A stretch of DNA of 64,000 nucleotides, taken from Fructilactobacillus cliffordii. GTDB taxonomy: Bacteria; Bacillota; Bacilli; Lactobacillales; Lactobacillaceae. The stretch spans positions 248,001 through 312,000 of the forward strand of contig NZ_CP097117.1 of assembly GCF_024029355.1 (NCBI RefSeq). The letters are read 5' to 3'. Made by a program: the position numbers and the translations under genes. The notes beneath the pieces were generated by a model that saw only the letters and a program-made list of their open reading frames with translations, was not told where the DNA came from and made no database searches. Positions 8,760-17,133 of this stretch are shown one piece after another (the stretch's first letter is position 1; each line of letters begins with the position of its first letter).

Positions 8760-9283
8760 TAATCAATATCTTCCTTCCACTGTAAGTGATATTTCTTGCG
8801 AATTAAACGGTAGACCAGTTTTTCTAACTGACGGTTAATCTTGGTGGGTAATAAATCAGTTTTCACGAGGGGTTTAACCCAAATACTCTTAATCTTACAG
8901 TTATTGGCCGCTAATACGTCGGTTAATAGTTGGTCACCCACCATCACCACTTCACCTCGATTGAGATGATCCCGTTTCAGCACCCGTTTAATCCCGACCG
9001 GTAGTGGTTTTAGAGCATGGGCCACGAACGGCAACTGCAGATCAGCCACTGCGTGTTTGACGCGACGCGGATTATTGTTGGAGACCACCACTAACTTGAT
9101 TCCGGCGGCATGTAAGGATTCCATCCAGTGCCGTAATCTTTGCGTACTGGTTTTATTGTTCCAAGGAATGAGGGTATTATCTAAATCAGCCAAAACAGTC
9201 GTAATCCCGTGCCGCTTTAGTTTTTGGGGGGAAATATGAAAAACACTTTCCACCATCCAGGTTGGTTTAAAAACTCTTAACAT
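8759..9283 (-). CDS. yqeG: HAD-superfamily phosphatase YqeG (class IIIA)
   Basis: 174 residues with the HAD motif I DLDNTLIPW near residue 34, motif II VVSNN and motif III GDQLLTDVLAAN. Homologues dephosphorylate phosphatidylglycerophosphate in plants and cyanobacteria; in Firmicutes the substrate is not settled. First gene of the yqeG-tmcAL operon; GAGAGGG lies five bases before the ATG. A -10-like TAAAAT about 45 bases upstream is the likely promoter. Confidence 0.92.
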   Translation of the reverse strand: MLRVFKPTWMVESVFHISPQKLKRHGITTVLADLDNTLIPWNNKTSTQRLRHWMESLHAAGIKLVVVSNNNPRRVKHAVADLQLPFVAHALKPLPVGIKRVLKRDHLNRGEVVMVGDQLLTDVLAANNCKIKSIWVKPLVKTDLLPTKINRQLEKLVYRLIRKKYHLQWKEDID

Positions 9284-9356
9284 AAAAACCCTCTCTTCTT
9301 TGTCATTTATCCTTTATTTTAAAGCATCTGCTGGAGAAATAGTAGCCCCGTGAAAG

Positions 9357-9391
9357 CAAAAAAACTTCCACCAGTCATCACTAGCAGAAGT
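9357..9391 (-). terminator. Terminator of infC-rpmI-rplT
   Basis: Minus-strand ACTTC TG CTAGT / ACTGG TG GAAGT hairpin with an internal loop, followed by TTTTTTT; immediately after rplT. Confidence 0.8.
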
Positions 9392-9405
9392 CTTTTACGC
9401 TTATT

Positions 9406-9759
9406 TTATAAAGCTTTTTTTGCTTCGGCAACTAAGGCTGCAAAAGCATCAGCATCATTCACAGCTAAGTCAGCCAACATTTTCCGGTTTACGTCAATGT
9501 TAGCGGCCTTTAAACCGTGCATTAATTTGCTGTAGCTAATGTCGTTCATCCGAGCTGCTGCGTTGATCCGAGTAATCCAAAGTTTCCGGAAGTTACCCTT
9601 GTTGTTACGACGATCACGGAAAGCATATTCCCGTGATTTCATTACTTGATCTTTAGCAGTTTTAAAGAGCCGGTGTTTTCCACCGCGGTATCCTTTAGCT
9701 AATTTAAGGACGCGTTTGCGCCGGTTCCGTGTAGTAGTTCCGCCTTTTACTCGTGGCAT
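9406..9759 (-). CDS. rplT: Large-subunit ribosomal protein bL20
   Basis: 117 residues, the usual length. Begins [19 protein letters not shown] and carries the [10 protein letters not shown] segment. bL20 is an early 50S assembly protein and, in Bacillus, the autogenous repressor acting on the infC leader; a matching leader is present upstream of infC here. Last gene of infC-rpmI-rplT. Confidence 0.98.
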   Translation of the reverse strand: MPRVKGGTTTRNRRKRVLKLAKGYRGGKHRLFKTAKDQVMKSREYAFRDRRNNKGNFRKLWITRINAAARMNDISYSKLMHGLKAANIDVNRKMLADLAVNDADAFAALVAEAKKAL

Positions 9760-9793
9760 ATTAAAATCCCCCTAGATTAAAATTTAACTTAGT

Positions 9794-9988
9794 TTATTTC
9801 TTTAATAATTCAGTGTAGGTCTTAACCCAAATGTTGTTTAACATGTGAGTCCCACGTAAGTGACGACGTTGTTTCTTCGTCTTTCCGTGGAAACGGTGAC
9901 TAGTAAAGGCGTGGGCACTCTTTAAACCACCCTTGGAAGTTTTCTTGAACCGCTTAGCAACTGCACGGTTTGATTTCATTTTTGGCAT
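9794..9988 (-). CDS. rpmI: Large-subunit ribosomal protein bL35
   Basis: 64 residues: begins [17 protein letters not shown], strongly basic, with the [15 protein letters not shown] segment. Lies between infC and rplT in the universal order with 34-base gaps on both sides. Confidence 0.98.
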   Translation of the reverse strand: MPKMKSNRAVAKRFKKTSKGGLKSAHAFTSHRFHGKTKKQRRHLRGTHMLNNIWVKTYTELLKK

Positions 9989-10022
9989 AACAATTTCCTC
10001 CTCTTTGGTTTACAAACGTAAA

Positions 10023-10547
10023 CTAATTTTTAATTTTATTACTTGGTGCAAGCATCAAGAACATACTCCGGCCATCCATTTTAGCTCGTTGCGTAACGGT
10101 CGCAATGTCAGACAGCGCATCAGCCATCCGATTCAAGACGTTTCGACCAATTTCTTTATGCGTGATAGCCCGACCTTTAAATCGAATTGAAACCCGGACC
10201 TTTTCGCCCTTCGTTAAGAACTTTTGCGCATTCTTCAACTTCGTGTTGAAGTCATTGGTATCAATCGTTGGACTCAACCGAATTTCCTTCACACTCACCG
10301 TTTTTTGCTTCTTACGGGCTTCTCGTTCTTTCTTTTGCCGATTGAATCGGTACTTCCCGTAATCAAGAATTTTAGCAACCGCTGGCTTAGCGTTTGGTGC
10401 GACTAAGACTAAGTCCAAGTTGGCATCCTCAGCAATTTGCATTGCTTCCGCCTTTGATTTCAAACCAAGCTTGTTTCCTTGATCATCAATAACCATCATT
10501 TCACGAGCTTTAATTCCATCGTTGACCATTTGATCTCTTTTTGCTAT
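10023..10547 (-). CDS. infC: Translation initiation factor IF-3, probably initiated at AUA
   Basis: IF-3 prevents premature subunit joining and checks start codon-anticodon pairing. The product is 174 residues if initiated at ATA (10547-10545), or 168 from the first in-frame ATG at 10529. A strong GGAGGTG lies nine bases before the ATA, whereas the ATG has only a weak AAGAG. The six added residues read I-A-K-R-D-Q before [10 protein letters not shown], similar to the usual N-terminus of IF-3 in this group. IF-3 genes commonly use rare starts (AUU) because IF-3 discriminates against them, giving autoregulation. Both N- and C-terminal IF-3 domains are complete. Confidence 0.93.
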   Translation of the reverse strand: MAKRDQMVNDGIKAREMMVIDDQGNKLGLKSKAEAMQIAEDANLDLVLVAPNAKPAVAKILDYGKYRFNRQKKEREARKKQKTVSVKEIRLSPTIDTNDFNTKLKNAQKFLTKGEKVRVSIRFKGRAITHKEIGRNVLNRMADALSDIATVTQRAKMDGRSMFLMLAPSNKIKN

Positions 10548-10702
10548 GGTGATTCACCTCCAAGTAAATTTCAAAGCAGAAAAAAAGCGGAAACTCAACC
10601 GAGCTCCCGCCTTTTTCTATGGGATTACCCATAGAATTGCATCCGATTAGCCCAGCAACCATTTGTCACTAAGGCGAGAAGCGGGAAGCCTCTGCTTTTA
10701 AC
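10548..10702 (-). promoter_or_regulatory. L20-type ribosomal protein leader with attenuator (infC operon)
   Basis: About 155-base leader. From the 5' side: a CTTCCCGC segment (10681-10688), a perfect hairpin CTATGGG-TAAT-CCCATAG (10617-10634), then a rho-independent terminator GCGGGAGCTC / GAGTTTCCGC with seven U (10580-10610). The early TTCCCGC can pair with GCGGGAG of the terminator, a possible antiterminator. This is the layout expected of the Firmicute infC leader controlled by bL20; the match is by architecture, not by covariance search. Confidence 0.75.
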
Positions 10703-10708
10703 CATTTA

Positions 10709-10737
10709 ATCATATCAAGGCTACAATTACTTGTCAA
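10709..10737 (-). promoter_or_regulatory. Promoter of infC-rpmI-rplT
   Basis: Minus strand TTGACA, 17 bases, TATGAT. The -35 hexamer is made of the last sense codons of thrS (Val-Asp-Lys), so the promoter overlaps the end of that gene. Confidence 0.9.
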
Positions 10738-12703
10738 CCTTTTCTTTTGTTTTATCATCTTTAGTCTCATCGCGTGAGTAACTAGCGATGTCTTTCATGA
10801 TTTCAACCGTGAAGTCATCCATTGATAACTCCCGACTGTCGTCTTCTCCGTACTTACGAACCGAAATCGTGTCGTTGTTAACTTCATCGTCACCAACCAC
10901 AATTGTGTATGGAATTTTGTGCGTCTGCGCATCCCGAATTAAGTAACCCATCTTTTCGGAACGTTCGTCAACTGCCGACCGGATGTGCATGGCTTGCAGT
11001 TTTTCATTGATTTGGCGCGCGTATTGACCGTGTTTTTCATCACTAACTGGAATGATTTGCACTTGTTTTGGTGCTAACCAAGTTGGGAAAGCTCCCTTGT
11101 ACATTTCAATTAGGTAAGCCGTGAACCGTTCCATCGTTGAAACTAAACCACGGTGAATCATAACGGGACGGTGTTCTTGACCGTCTTCCCCCACGTAGTG
11201 TAAATCAAACCGTTCAGGTAGCATGAAGTCCAGTTGAATCGTTGACAACGTTTCTTCGTTGCCAAGGGCCGTCTTCGTTTGTACGTCTAGTTTAGGACCG
11301 TAAAAGGCTGCTTCCCCTTCGGCTTCGACGTAGTCTAACCCTAATTCATCCATGGCACCCTTCAACATCGTTTGCGCTTTGTTCCACATTTCGTCATCAT
11401 CAAAGTATTTTTCCGTGTTTTCTGGATCACGGTAACTAAGCCGGAACGTGTAGTTGTCAATGTCAAAGTCATGGTAAACTTCCATCATCAAGTTCAGGAT
11501 CTTCTTAAATTCATCCTGGATTTGATCCGGAGCCACAAACGTGTGACCATCGTTAAGCGTCATTTCCCGAACCCGTTGCAATCCACTGAGGGCTCCCGAT
11601 TTTTCGTAACGGTGCATCATTCCTAGTTCTGCAATCCGGAGTGGTAATTCCCGGTAAGAACGGATGTGGTGGTTGTAAATTTGAATGTGGGAAGGACAGT
11701 TCATCGGCCGTAATTCCAACATTTCATCGTCGTCCATTTTCATTGGTGGAAACATGTCATCACGGTAGTGTTCCCAGTGACCAGACTGTTTGTACAGATC
11801 CAAGTTAGCAAGGACTGGAGTATAAACGTGTTGGTAACCGTTAGCAACTTCCTTGTCAACAATGTAACGTTCAATCGTCCGCCGAATCGTAGCCCCGTTT
11901 GGCATCCAGTATGGTAATCCAGCTCCGACCTTTGGATCAACGAAGAACAGGTCTAAGTTATTTCCAATCACCCGGTGATCACGTTCGCGGGCTTCTTGCC
12001 GTTTCTTTAAGTCTGCTTCTAAGTCAGCAGCTTTGAAAAAGGCCGTTCCGTATAACCGTTGTAACATGGGGTTAGACGACTTGCCTTCCCAGTATGCTCC
12101 GGCTACAGATAACAGTTTAAAGTGCTTTAAATCCTTAAGACTAGGAGCAGCAACAACTTGAGCGTAGACTAATTGACCACCAATTTCGTAGAAAGGAATT
12201 TCATCACTATCAAGTGTCTTGATTAATTCCGTCTGGTATCGATCACCACTAACTTCATTTAAAGCATCATCTTTGCTTAAAGTTACTCGTTTAACGGATG
12301 CGTTATCCTTGATGACCCGCTGCATCTTGTCAGCTAGGCCATTTAATTCATCGGCACTAATTTGCCGTTCATCTTTTTCCGTATCAACGTAAAATCCGTC
12401 TTCATCAGCAGCTAAGCGACCAAGTCGAACTCCGGGAAATTCTCGTTTTACTACCGCTGCCAGTAGTTCAGCTGCACTTTGGCGTAACACAGTTAAACCA
12501 TCTTCTGAATCAGCCGTAATAATTTCTAACTTACCACCAGCCGTTAACGGAGCTTGGACGTCCACTAACTGACCATCAACTTTTCCGGCAATGGCTTTTT
12601 TAGCTAAGCTAACTGAGATTGATTTAGCAATTTCAGCAATCGTAATTCCATTCTCAAACGCTTGGTTGCGTCCGTCTGGAAATTCAAACGTAATTTGTGC
12701 CAT
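10727..12703 (-). CDS. thrS: Threonyl-tRNA synthetase with degenerate editing domain
   Basis: Class II synthetase that charges tRNA-Thr; 658 residues from the ATG preceded by GGAGG at seven bases. The open frame continues 36 codons upstream into the T-box and that part is not coding. Domains: TGS (1-62), N2 editing domain (about 63-220), catalytic core and anticodon-binding domain. Core zinc ligands are kept (Cys in RPMNCPSH, His in NDGHTF, His in VMIHRG). In the editing domain the HxxxH pair of E. coli (His73, His77) is Gln75 and Glu79 (LRQSAAELL), and the DMCRGPH motif is replaced by VYAQVVA (179-185), so proofreading of Ser-tRNA-Thr should be lost. Confidence 0.96.
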   Translation of the reverse strand: MAQITFEFPDGRNQAFENGITIAEIAKSISVSLAKKAIAGKVDGQLVDVQAPLTAGGKLEIITADSEDGLTVLRQSAAELLAAVVKREFPGVRLGRLAADEDGFYVDTEKDERQISADELNGLADKMQRVIKDNASVKRVTLSKDDALNEVSGDRYQTELIKTLDSDEIPFYEIGGQLVYAQVVAAPSLKDLKHFKLLSVAGAYWEGKSSNPMLQRLYGTAFFKAADLEADLKKRQEARERDHRVIGNNLDLFFVDPKVGAGLPYWMPNGATIRRTIERYIVDKEVANGYQHVYTPVLANLDLYKQSGHWEHYRDDMFPPMKMDDDEMLELRPMNCPSHIQIYNHHIRSYRELPLRIAELGMMHRYEKSGALSGLQRVREMTLNDGHTFVAPDQIQDEFKKILNLMMEVYHDFDIDNYTFRLSYRDPENTEKYFDDDEMWNKAQTMLKGAMDELGLDYVEAEGEAAFYGPKLDVQTKTALGNEETLSTIQLDFMLPERFDLHYVGEDGQEHRPVMIHRGLVSTMERFTAYLIEMYKGAFPTWLAPKQVQIIPVSDEKHGQYARQINEKLQAMHIRSAVDERSEKMGYLIRDAQTHKIPYTIVVGDDEVNNDTISVRKYGEDDSRELSMDDFTVEIMKDIASYSRDETKDDKTKEKVDK

Positions 12704-12915
12704 TTTCATTCCTCCTAAATAAAAAGCCCCCTGGTAAAAATACCAAGGGACGTCGTTTTGACGCGGTTCCACCCAAATTATCCGAAAATCGGATATCTCT
12801 GTTAACCACATTTATTCACGTTATTTTAAGTAAGGCGGTAAGTTAAATCCGCCGACAAGTAGCTTCCAGAATTAAACTACTCTCTCTGTGAATTTAGATT
12901 TAACTCATATCCTTA
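12704..12915 (-). promoter_or_regulatory. T-box riboswitch leader of thrS
   Basis: The T-box sequence GGGTGGAACCGCGT is at 12761-12774 and is followed by a terminator hairpin CCCTTGGTA / TACCAGGGG with a U-run (12721-12749). Stem III TATCCGA-TTT-TCGGATA precedes it and Stem I closes with ATTCAC / GTGAAT. Uncharged tRNA-Thr is expected to promote readthrough. The Thr specifier codon is not resolved by eye; ACT or ACC in the 3' half of Stem I are candidates. Confidence 0.93.
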
Positions 12916-12921
12916 TTTAGT

Positions 12922-12950
12922 AGTCTAATCACCCGACGAAAAAGTGTCAA
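12922..12950 (-). promoter_or_regulatory. Promoter of thrS
   Basis: Minus strand TTGACA, 17 bases, TAGACT, right after the dnaI stop codon. Confidence 0.88.
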
Positions 12951-12960
12951 GCGTCAGGAC

Positions 12961-13884
12961 TTAATTCCTTAAATTATTGCCATTCAAATAAACGGGACGA
13001 GCTAAGAATTTAATTCGTTCCATTAGTCGTTGGGCTTTGAGTGGTTCCGCTTCGTTACGGGCGGTAACTGCTAAATGTTCTTTGGCTAATTCATCCATGG
13101 AGAAGTTAGAAGTGAAAAACGTGGATAGCTGATTCTGCATTCGATATTCCAAAATAACGCCTAGCACGTCATCCCGAATCCAAGCAGACATCGAATCTGC
13201 ACCGATATCGTCAATAATCAAAACCGGCATCTTTTTCACCTGATCAACCTTGGACTTAAACGTATTGTCGCCAATCGCGTTTTTTAGTTCTACTGCAAAC
13301 GACGGGAAGTGAACTAACATGGTTTTTACCCCATGATCAGAGAGACGGTGGGCCATGGCGGCCATCACAAATGTTTTACCGACCCCAAATGGCCCGTATA
13401 AATACACTGATTTTTGGTGTTCCTGGGGATCATTCTCGTAATTTTCAATGAAGTTAATTAAATCAATAATCACCTCTTCTTGATCAGGAGTCGGATCATA
13501 ATCTTCAAAGTTAACCCGTTTGATTTCGGGTGTCATTCCCACGGTCACAAAGTTATTCTTCATGCGTTGATCACGTTGCCGCCGTAAAAAGTCTTTAGTT
13601 GGTTGGTAGGCAACCTCAATTAAATGGTCGTTTACCACTAGTTGCGGTGCATATCCGGGGGCAAAAGTAGTCTGTCCCGCTGCCATTTTCTTTTTCTCAT
13701 TCACAAATTCATAGAGCTTCGATGCTGATTTTTGCACCGCTTGGGGAGCTAAATCCTCCTGATGCTCTTGAACAAATTCCTGCACGTCCGGATCAGCATA
13801 AACGGATTGCAACAGTTTTTGGTACTGTTCGGTCAAATGATGGTTTTGCATGGAAGTCTTCAACCCCTTCCCCACGTTTCTCAT
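12961..13884 (-). CDS. dnaI: Primosomal helicase loader DnaI
   Basis: 307 residues. An N-terminal helicase-interacting region is followed by an AAA+ ATPase with Walker A GPFGVGKT (about residue 168) and Walker B VLIIDDIGADSM. DnaI loads the replicative helicase onto DNA with DnaB and DnaD. It starts 2 bases after dnaB, the conserved dnaB-dnaI pair. The family's N-terminal zinc-binding Cys cluster is not evident here. Confidence 0.94.
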   Translation of the reverse strand: MRNVGKGLKTSMQNHHLTEQYQKLLQSVYADPDVQEFVQEHQEDLAPQAVQKSASKLYEFVNEKKKMAAGQTTFAPGYAPQLVVNDHLIEVAYQPTKDFLRRQRDQRMKNNFVTVGMTPEIKRVNFEDYDPTPDQEEVIIDLINFIENYENDPQEHQKSVYLYGPFGVGKTFVMAAMAHRLSDHGVKTMLVHFPSFAVELKNAIGDNTFKSKVDQVKKMPVLIIDDIGADSMSAWIRDDVLGVILEYRMQNQLSTFFTSNFSMDELAKEHLAVTARNEAEPLKAQRLMERIKFLARPVYLNGNNLRN

Positions 13885-13886
13885 TT

Positions 13887-15215
13887 CTATTCACTCCCCT
13901 CTGATTGATTATTCCGTAACTTTGCTAGTTTTTCTTTAATTAATTTCCGATTAGCAGCCGAGGCCTGCTTCGTAGACCGTTGATGATCAGCTTTATAAGC
14001 CCATTCTGGCAAGGTTTCTTTTACTGTTTGTTGTTTTTGCTTCGTTCGCTTGGTGCGCTGCTTCGTTATCCGTCGCTCACGTTGCTTAATTTCTGTCAGC
14101 GCCTGATCTGCCGTTTGAATGTGGCGCTGGGCCCAGTCATTGGCAATCGTATCTAACAGATTTTTATTCAGCGTGGGATTTTCCCGATCAACCAGCAATA
14201 AGTAGATGAGCATGTTAACTACCGCACTGGGTAAAACGTTTTGTTCCAACAATTGGCGTAACGAACGTTCTTCGGCAGCCGTTGCATACCCACCTTTTTC
14301 TTGTTTGATGGCCCCTAAAAAAGGAACAGGAGCGGTGGTTTCAGCCACTTGTAGCAACTCGCGTTCTTGAACAGTAAAACTAGTATGTTTGTCACTAGCA
14401 GGTGTAGTTGTTATTTGCGGTTCAGACGGAGTGGCTGGCGTAGACTGATATTTTCTCGCAATTAATAACTGAAACTTTTGCTTATCAAAGTGATTGGTCG
14501 TGAGATTGGTCGCCTGCTCTACTACCCGGGCCATTTCCGCTTCCTCAACTCCATAAAGTTGTTTAGTTACTGCAAACAAAGGTTGATTCTTCTTTACATC
14601 CGCTAAATTAACAAACGAACTCTGTAAGATACTAAGCATTAACTGAAGATCAATGGTGGGTAAATCTGACTTAGGTCCCGTTGATTGAGTGGCTTGAGCT
14701 CGCTTTTGCGTTGTTTGGACTAAAGCGGAATCAGCGGTCGGTTGTGCTGCAAAAACCTGCCAAAAGCTGTGGGTCTGATCATCAAAATTGCTTATATCAA
14801 CCGGAGTCGGCAACAATTGCTGCGTTAGTTCTACAAACTGATTCTCGCCCACCATTTCCAGCAAGAATTGACTTAACGTGTCATTTTGGAAAAAGGTAAC
14901 TGGCGTCAGTGGATCCACCAGCCGGTAATGAAACTGGGTTTGCTCCGTATACACCTGCAATAACCCGGCTCCTTCTAACTTTAATCGAGCTTGATACAAG
15001 GCTTCTGCATCAATTTGTAACGTACTCATCAAGGCAAAATGACCTTGAAATTGTTGCGATTGGTGCCACAGTAAATTAATCAACGCGTACGCATCATTGC
15101 CAATCATTGGTAAATACAAACGATCCAGGCTCATTCGCTGTTCTGTGGTCAAATCGTGCGCTCGTAATACTTGAAACTTACTTTGCGGATCAATTGAATG
15201 CTGATTATTTGTCAT
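13887..15215 (-). CDS. dnaB: Replication initiation and membrane attachment protein DnaB
   Basis: About 443 residues from the ATG at 15215, with AAAGTG six bases upstream; an ATG 33 bases further upstream has poor spacing. Firmicute DnaB (not the helicase) works with DnaD and DnaI in helicase loading at oriC. Two DnaB/DnaD-like winged/helical regions flank a low-complexity Thr/Pro/Ser linker around residue 270-300, and the C-terminus is highly basic. It overlaps the nrdR stop by about 11 bases. Confidence 0.92.
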   Translation of the reverse strand: MTNNQHSIDPQSKFQVLRAHDLTTEQRMSLDRLYLPMIGNDAYALINLLWHQSQQFQGHFALMSTLQIDAEALYQARLKLEGAGLLQVYTEQTQFHYRLVDPLTPVTFFQNDTLSQFLLEMVGENQFVELTQQLLPTPVDISNFDDQTHSFWQVFAAQPTADSALVQTTQKRAQATQSTGPKSDLPTIDLQLMLSILQSSFVNLADVKKNQPLFAVTKQLYGVEEAEMARVVEQATNLTTNHFDKQKFQLLIARKYQSTPATPSEPQITTTPASDKHTSFTVQERELLQVAETTAPVPFLGAIKQEKGGYATAAEERSLRQLLEQNVLPSAVVNMLIYLLLVDRENPTLNKNLLDTIANDWAQRHIQTADQALTEIKQRERRITKQRTKRTKQKQQTVKETLPEWAYKADHQRSTKQASAANRKLIKEKLAKLRNNQSEGSE

Positions 15216-15702
15216 CATGATCACTTTCTGGTGATGAAGTTGTTTCATTTCCCATTAATTCTTGCATTTTGGCATAAAACTCGTTCATGTCTTTAAACTG
15301 CCGGTACACACTCGCAAATCGGATGTATGCAATTTCATCCACGTCCTTGAGACCGTTCATGACGGACTCGCCAATTACCTTACTAGAAACCTCATGACCA
15401 CCGTTATCCTGATTCTCAATGTTTTGTTTGGTCTGATTAACAATCTCGTTCATCTGCGCCATTGACACCGGCCGTTTTTCACACGAACGAATAATGCCCC
15501 GCAGCAGTTTATCAGTACTAAATTCTTCCCGATCGCCGTTTTTCTTAACGACCAATAACGGGGTGGCTTCAATTGTTTCAAACGTGGTAAATCGATAACC
15601 ACAGTGCTCACATTCTCTTCGTCGTCTAATTTCTGTTCCGCCAACTAGAGGACGGCTATCAATCACTTTAGAAGAAGCCTGGTGACACCTTGGACACTTC
15701 AT
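15205..15702 (-). CDS. nrdR: Transcriptional repressor NrdR
   Basis: 165 residues. An N-terminal zinc ribbon (CPRCH at the start, CEHCGYRF about residue 33) is followed by an ATP-cone. NrdR senses dNTP/ATP levels and represses ribonucleotide reductase genes by binding NrdR boxes. It is located between coaE and dnaB, as in B. subtilis and other lactobacilli. Confidence 0.97.
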   Translation of the reverse strand: MKCPRCHQASSKVIDSRPLVGGTEIRRRRECEHCGYRFTTFETIEATPLLVVKKNGDREEFSTDKLLRGIIRSCEKRPVSMAQMNEIVNQTKQNIENQDNGGHEVSSKVIGESVMNGLKDVDEIAYIRFASVYRQFKDMNEFYAKMQELMGNETTSSPESDHDDK

Positions 15703-15706
15703 TATC

Positions 15707-16279
15707 TCACCTCAGATTTTCAATAAAACGCTGGAGTTCCCGGTAAAGTTTTTGTTTACCTTGGGTACTATCAACGACTTGATCGGCTAAAGCGGCCTTA
15801 GTTCGTTGGGGCCACTGAGCCCCGATTAATCGACTGGCCCAACTGATCGAAACCTGATCCCTAGTAATCAACCGCTGCATCTGGATCATAGGTTCACAGG
15901 TCACCATTAAAATTAAATCTACATAACTGGTAAACCCGTTTTCAAACAAGGTCGGAGCATCCAGAATCAACCAGTCAGGAGCAGTCTTTTCCGCGATAAC
16001 TTTTAATAAGGCCGGATTGATAATCCGAACTAGTTGTTTTAGCAGATGCGGGTCAGCAAAAACAATGCGACCCAATTTTTTACGATCAATCTGTCCATCC
16101 GTTTGCACCGCTGGACCAAAAACGGCCGTAATCTGTTGAATCACGTCTTGATCGTGGGCTTCTAACTCATGCGTCAGCTGATCTAAATCCAGAACCGGAA
16201 ATCCTTGTTCCCGCAAATAAGCAGCCGCCGTTGATTTACCGGTGGCAATGCCGCCCGTTAACCCAATTATTCTAGTCAC
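15707..16279 (-). CDS. coaE: Dephospho-CoA kinase
   Basis: 190 residues; final step of coenzyme A synthesis, phosphorylating the 3' hydroxyl of dephospho-CoA. P-loop GLTGGIATGKST at residues 6-17 and the WLILDAPTLFE core are visible. The start overlaps the end of mutM by eight bases; nrdR follows after four bases, so mutM-coaE-nrdR-dnaB-dnaI look like one operon. Confidence 0.96.
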   Translation of the reverse strand: MTRIIGLTGGIATGKSTAAAYLREQGFPVLDLDQLTHELEAHDQDVIQQITAVFGPAVQTDGQIDRKKLGRIVFADPHLLKQLVRIINPALLKVIAEKTAPDWLILDAPTLFENGFTSYVDLILMVTCEPMIQMQRLITRDQVSISWASRLIGAQWPQRTKAALADQVVDSTQGKQKLYRELQRFIENLR

Positions 16280-17114
16280 TTAAATCACCGTGAACCACTT
16301 GGCATTTCGGACAGAAGGTCGTTCCCCGTTGAGCCACTTTAATTTTTTCCATGGGTGTTCCACACCGACGGCACGGTTCACCTTTTCGACCGTAAGCTTG
16401 CAGTTGATTTTGAAATTCGCCAGCTTCCCCAAAGGCATTGGAATACGAGTGCACCGTGGTTCCATGTCCCTGAATGGCAGCGGCAATTTCTTTAATAATG
16501 TTTTGCCGGAGCGTTTCAATCTCCGCATCACTAACGTAGTTGGTCATCTGTTCGGGATGAATTTTAGACATCCATAGTACCTCGTCACAGTAAATGTTTC
16601 CAAGACCCGCTACTTGAGATTGATCTAATAAAAACGCCTTGATTTTACGATGTGATTTATGCAGTCGTTCTTTAAGATACGTAAAACTTAAGTCCGCATC
16701 GGTCGGTTCCGGCCCAATTTTATTTAATCCTGATAAATTCATGACCTCGTCATCCTTTACGAGCGCCATTTTGCCAAACATCCGGGTATCCTTGTACCAC
16801 AACTCGCGACCATCGTTGAGATGGAAAACGATATTGGTATGTTTAGGTCGTGGTGACCCTTCTGGTTCAACTTCGTACTTTCCTTCCATCCGCAAATGCG
16901 AAACTAGGGTTAAATCATCGCTAAGTCGAAATAATAAATACTTTCCCCGGCGATCAATCCGAATAATTTGTTTGCCTGCAAGATCCTTTTCAAAGTCAGC
17001 AGCAGGGAGGTTAATCATTTTTGGGTACAATACTTCAACGGATTCAATTGTTGCACCTTGCACTAATTTAGTTAGTCCGGAACGGACGGTTTCTACTTCT
17101 GGTAATTCAGGCAT
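16272..17114 (-). CDS. mutM: Formamidopyrimidine-DNA glycosylase
   Basis: 280 residues. Removes 8-oxoguanine and Fapy lesions and cleaves the abasic site. The catalytic N-terminus is MPELPEVETVR (Pro after the initiator Met, Glu3), the H2TH region carries GLGNIYCDE, and the C-terminal zinc finger has CRRCG and CPKCQ. Adjacent to polA by 19 bases, a conserved repair pair. Confidence 0.97.
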   Translation of the reverse strand: MPELPEVETVRSGLTKLVQGATIESVEVLYPKMINLPAADFEKDLAGKQIIRIDRRGKYLLFRLSDDLTLVSHLRMEGKYEVEPEGSPRPKHTNIVFHLNDGRELWYKDTRMFGKMALVKDDEVMNLSGLNKIGPEPTDADLSFTYLKERLHKSHRKIKAFLLDQSQVAGLGNIYCDEVLWMSKIHPEQMTNYVSDAEIETLRQNIIKEIAAAIQGHGTTVHSYSNAFGEAGEFQNQLQAYGRKGEPCRRCGTPMEKIKVAQRGTTFCPKCQVVHGDLSD

Positions 17115-17133
17115 TTTTCCACCTACATTCGTT

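Noticed and set aside
12704..12811. 36-codon N-terminal extension of thrS
   Set aside because: These codons lie in the T-box antiterminator and terminator; the GGAGG-spaced ATG at 12703 matches the normal TGS-domain start.
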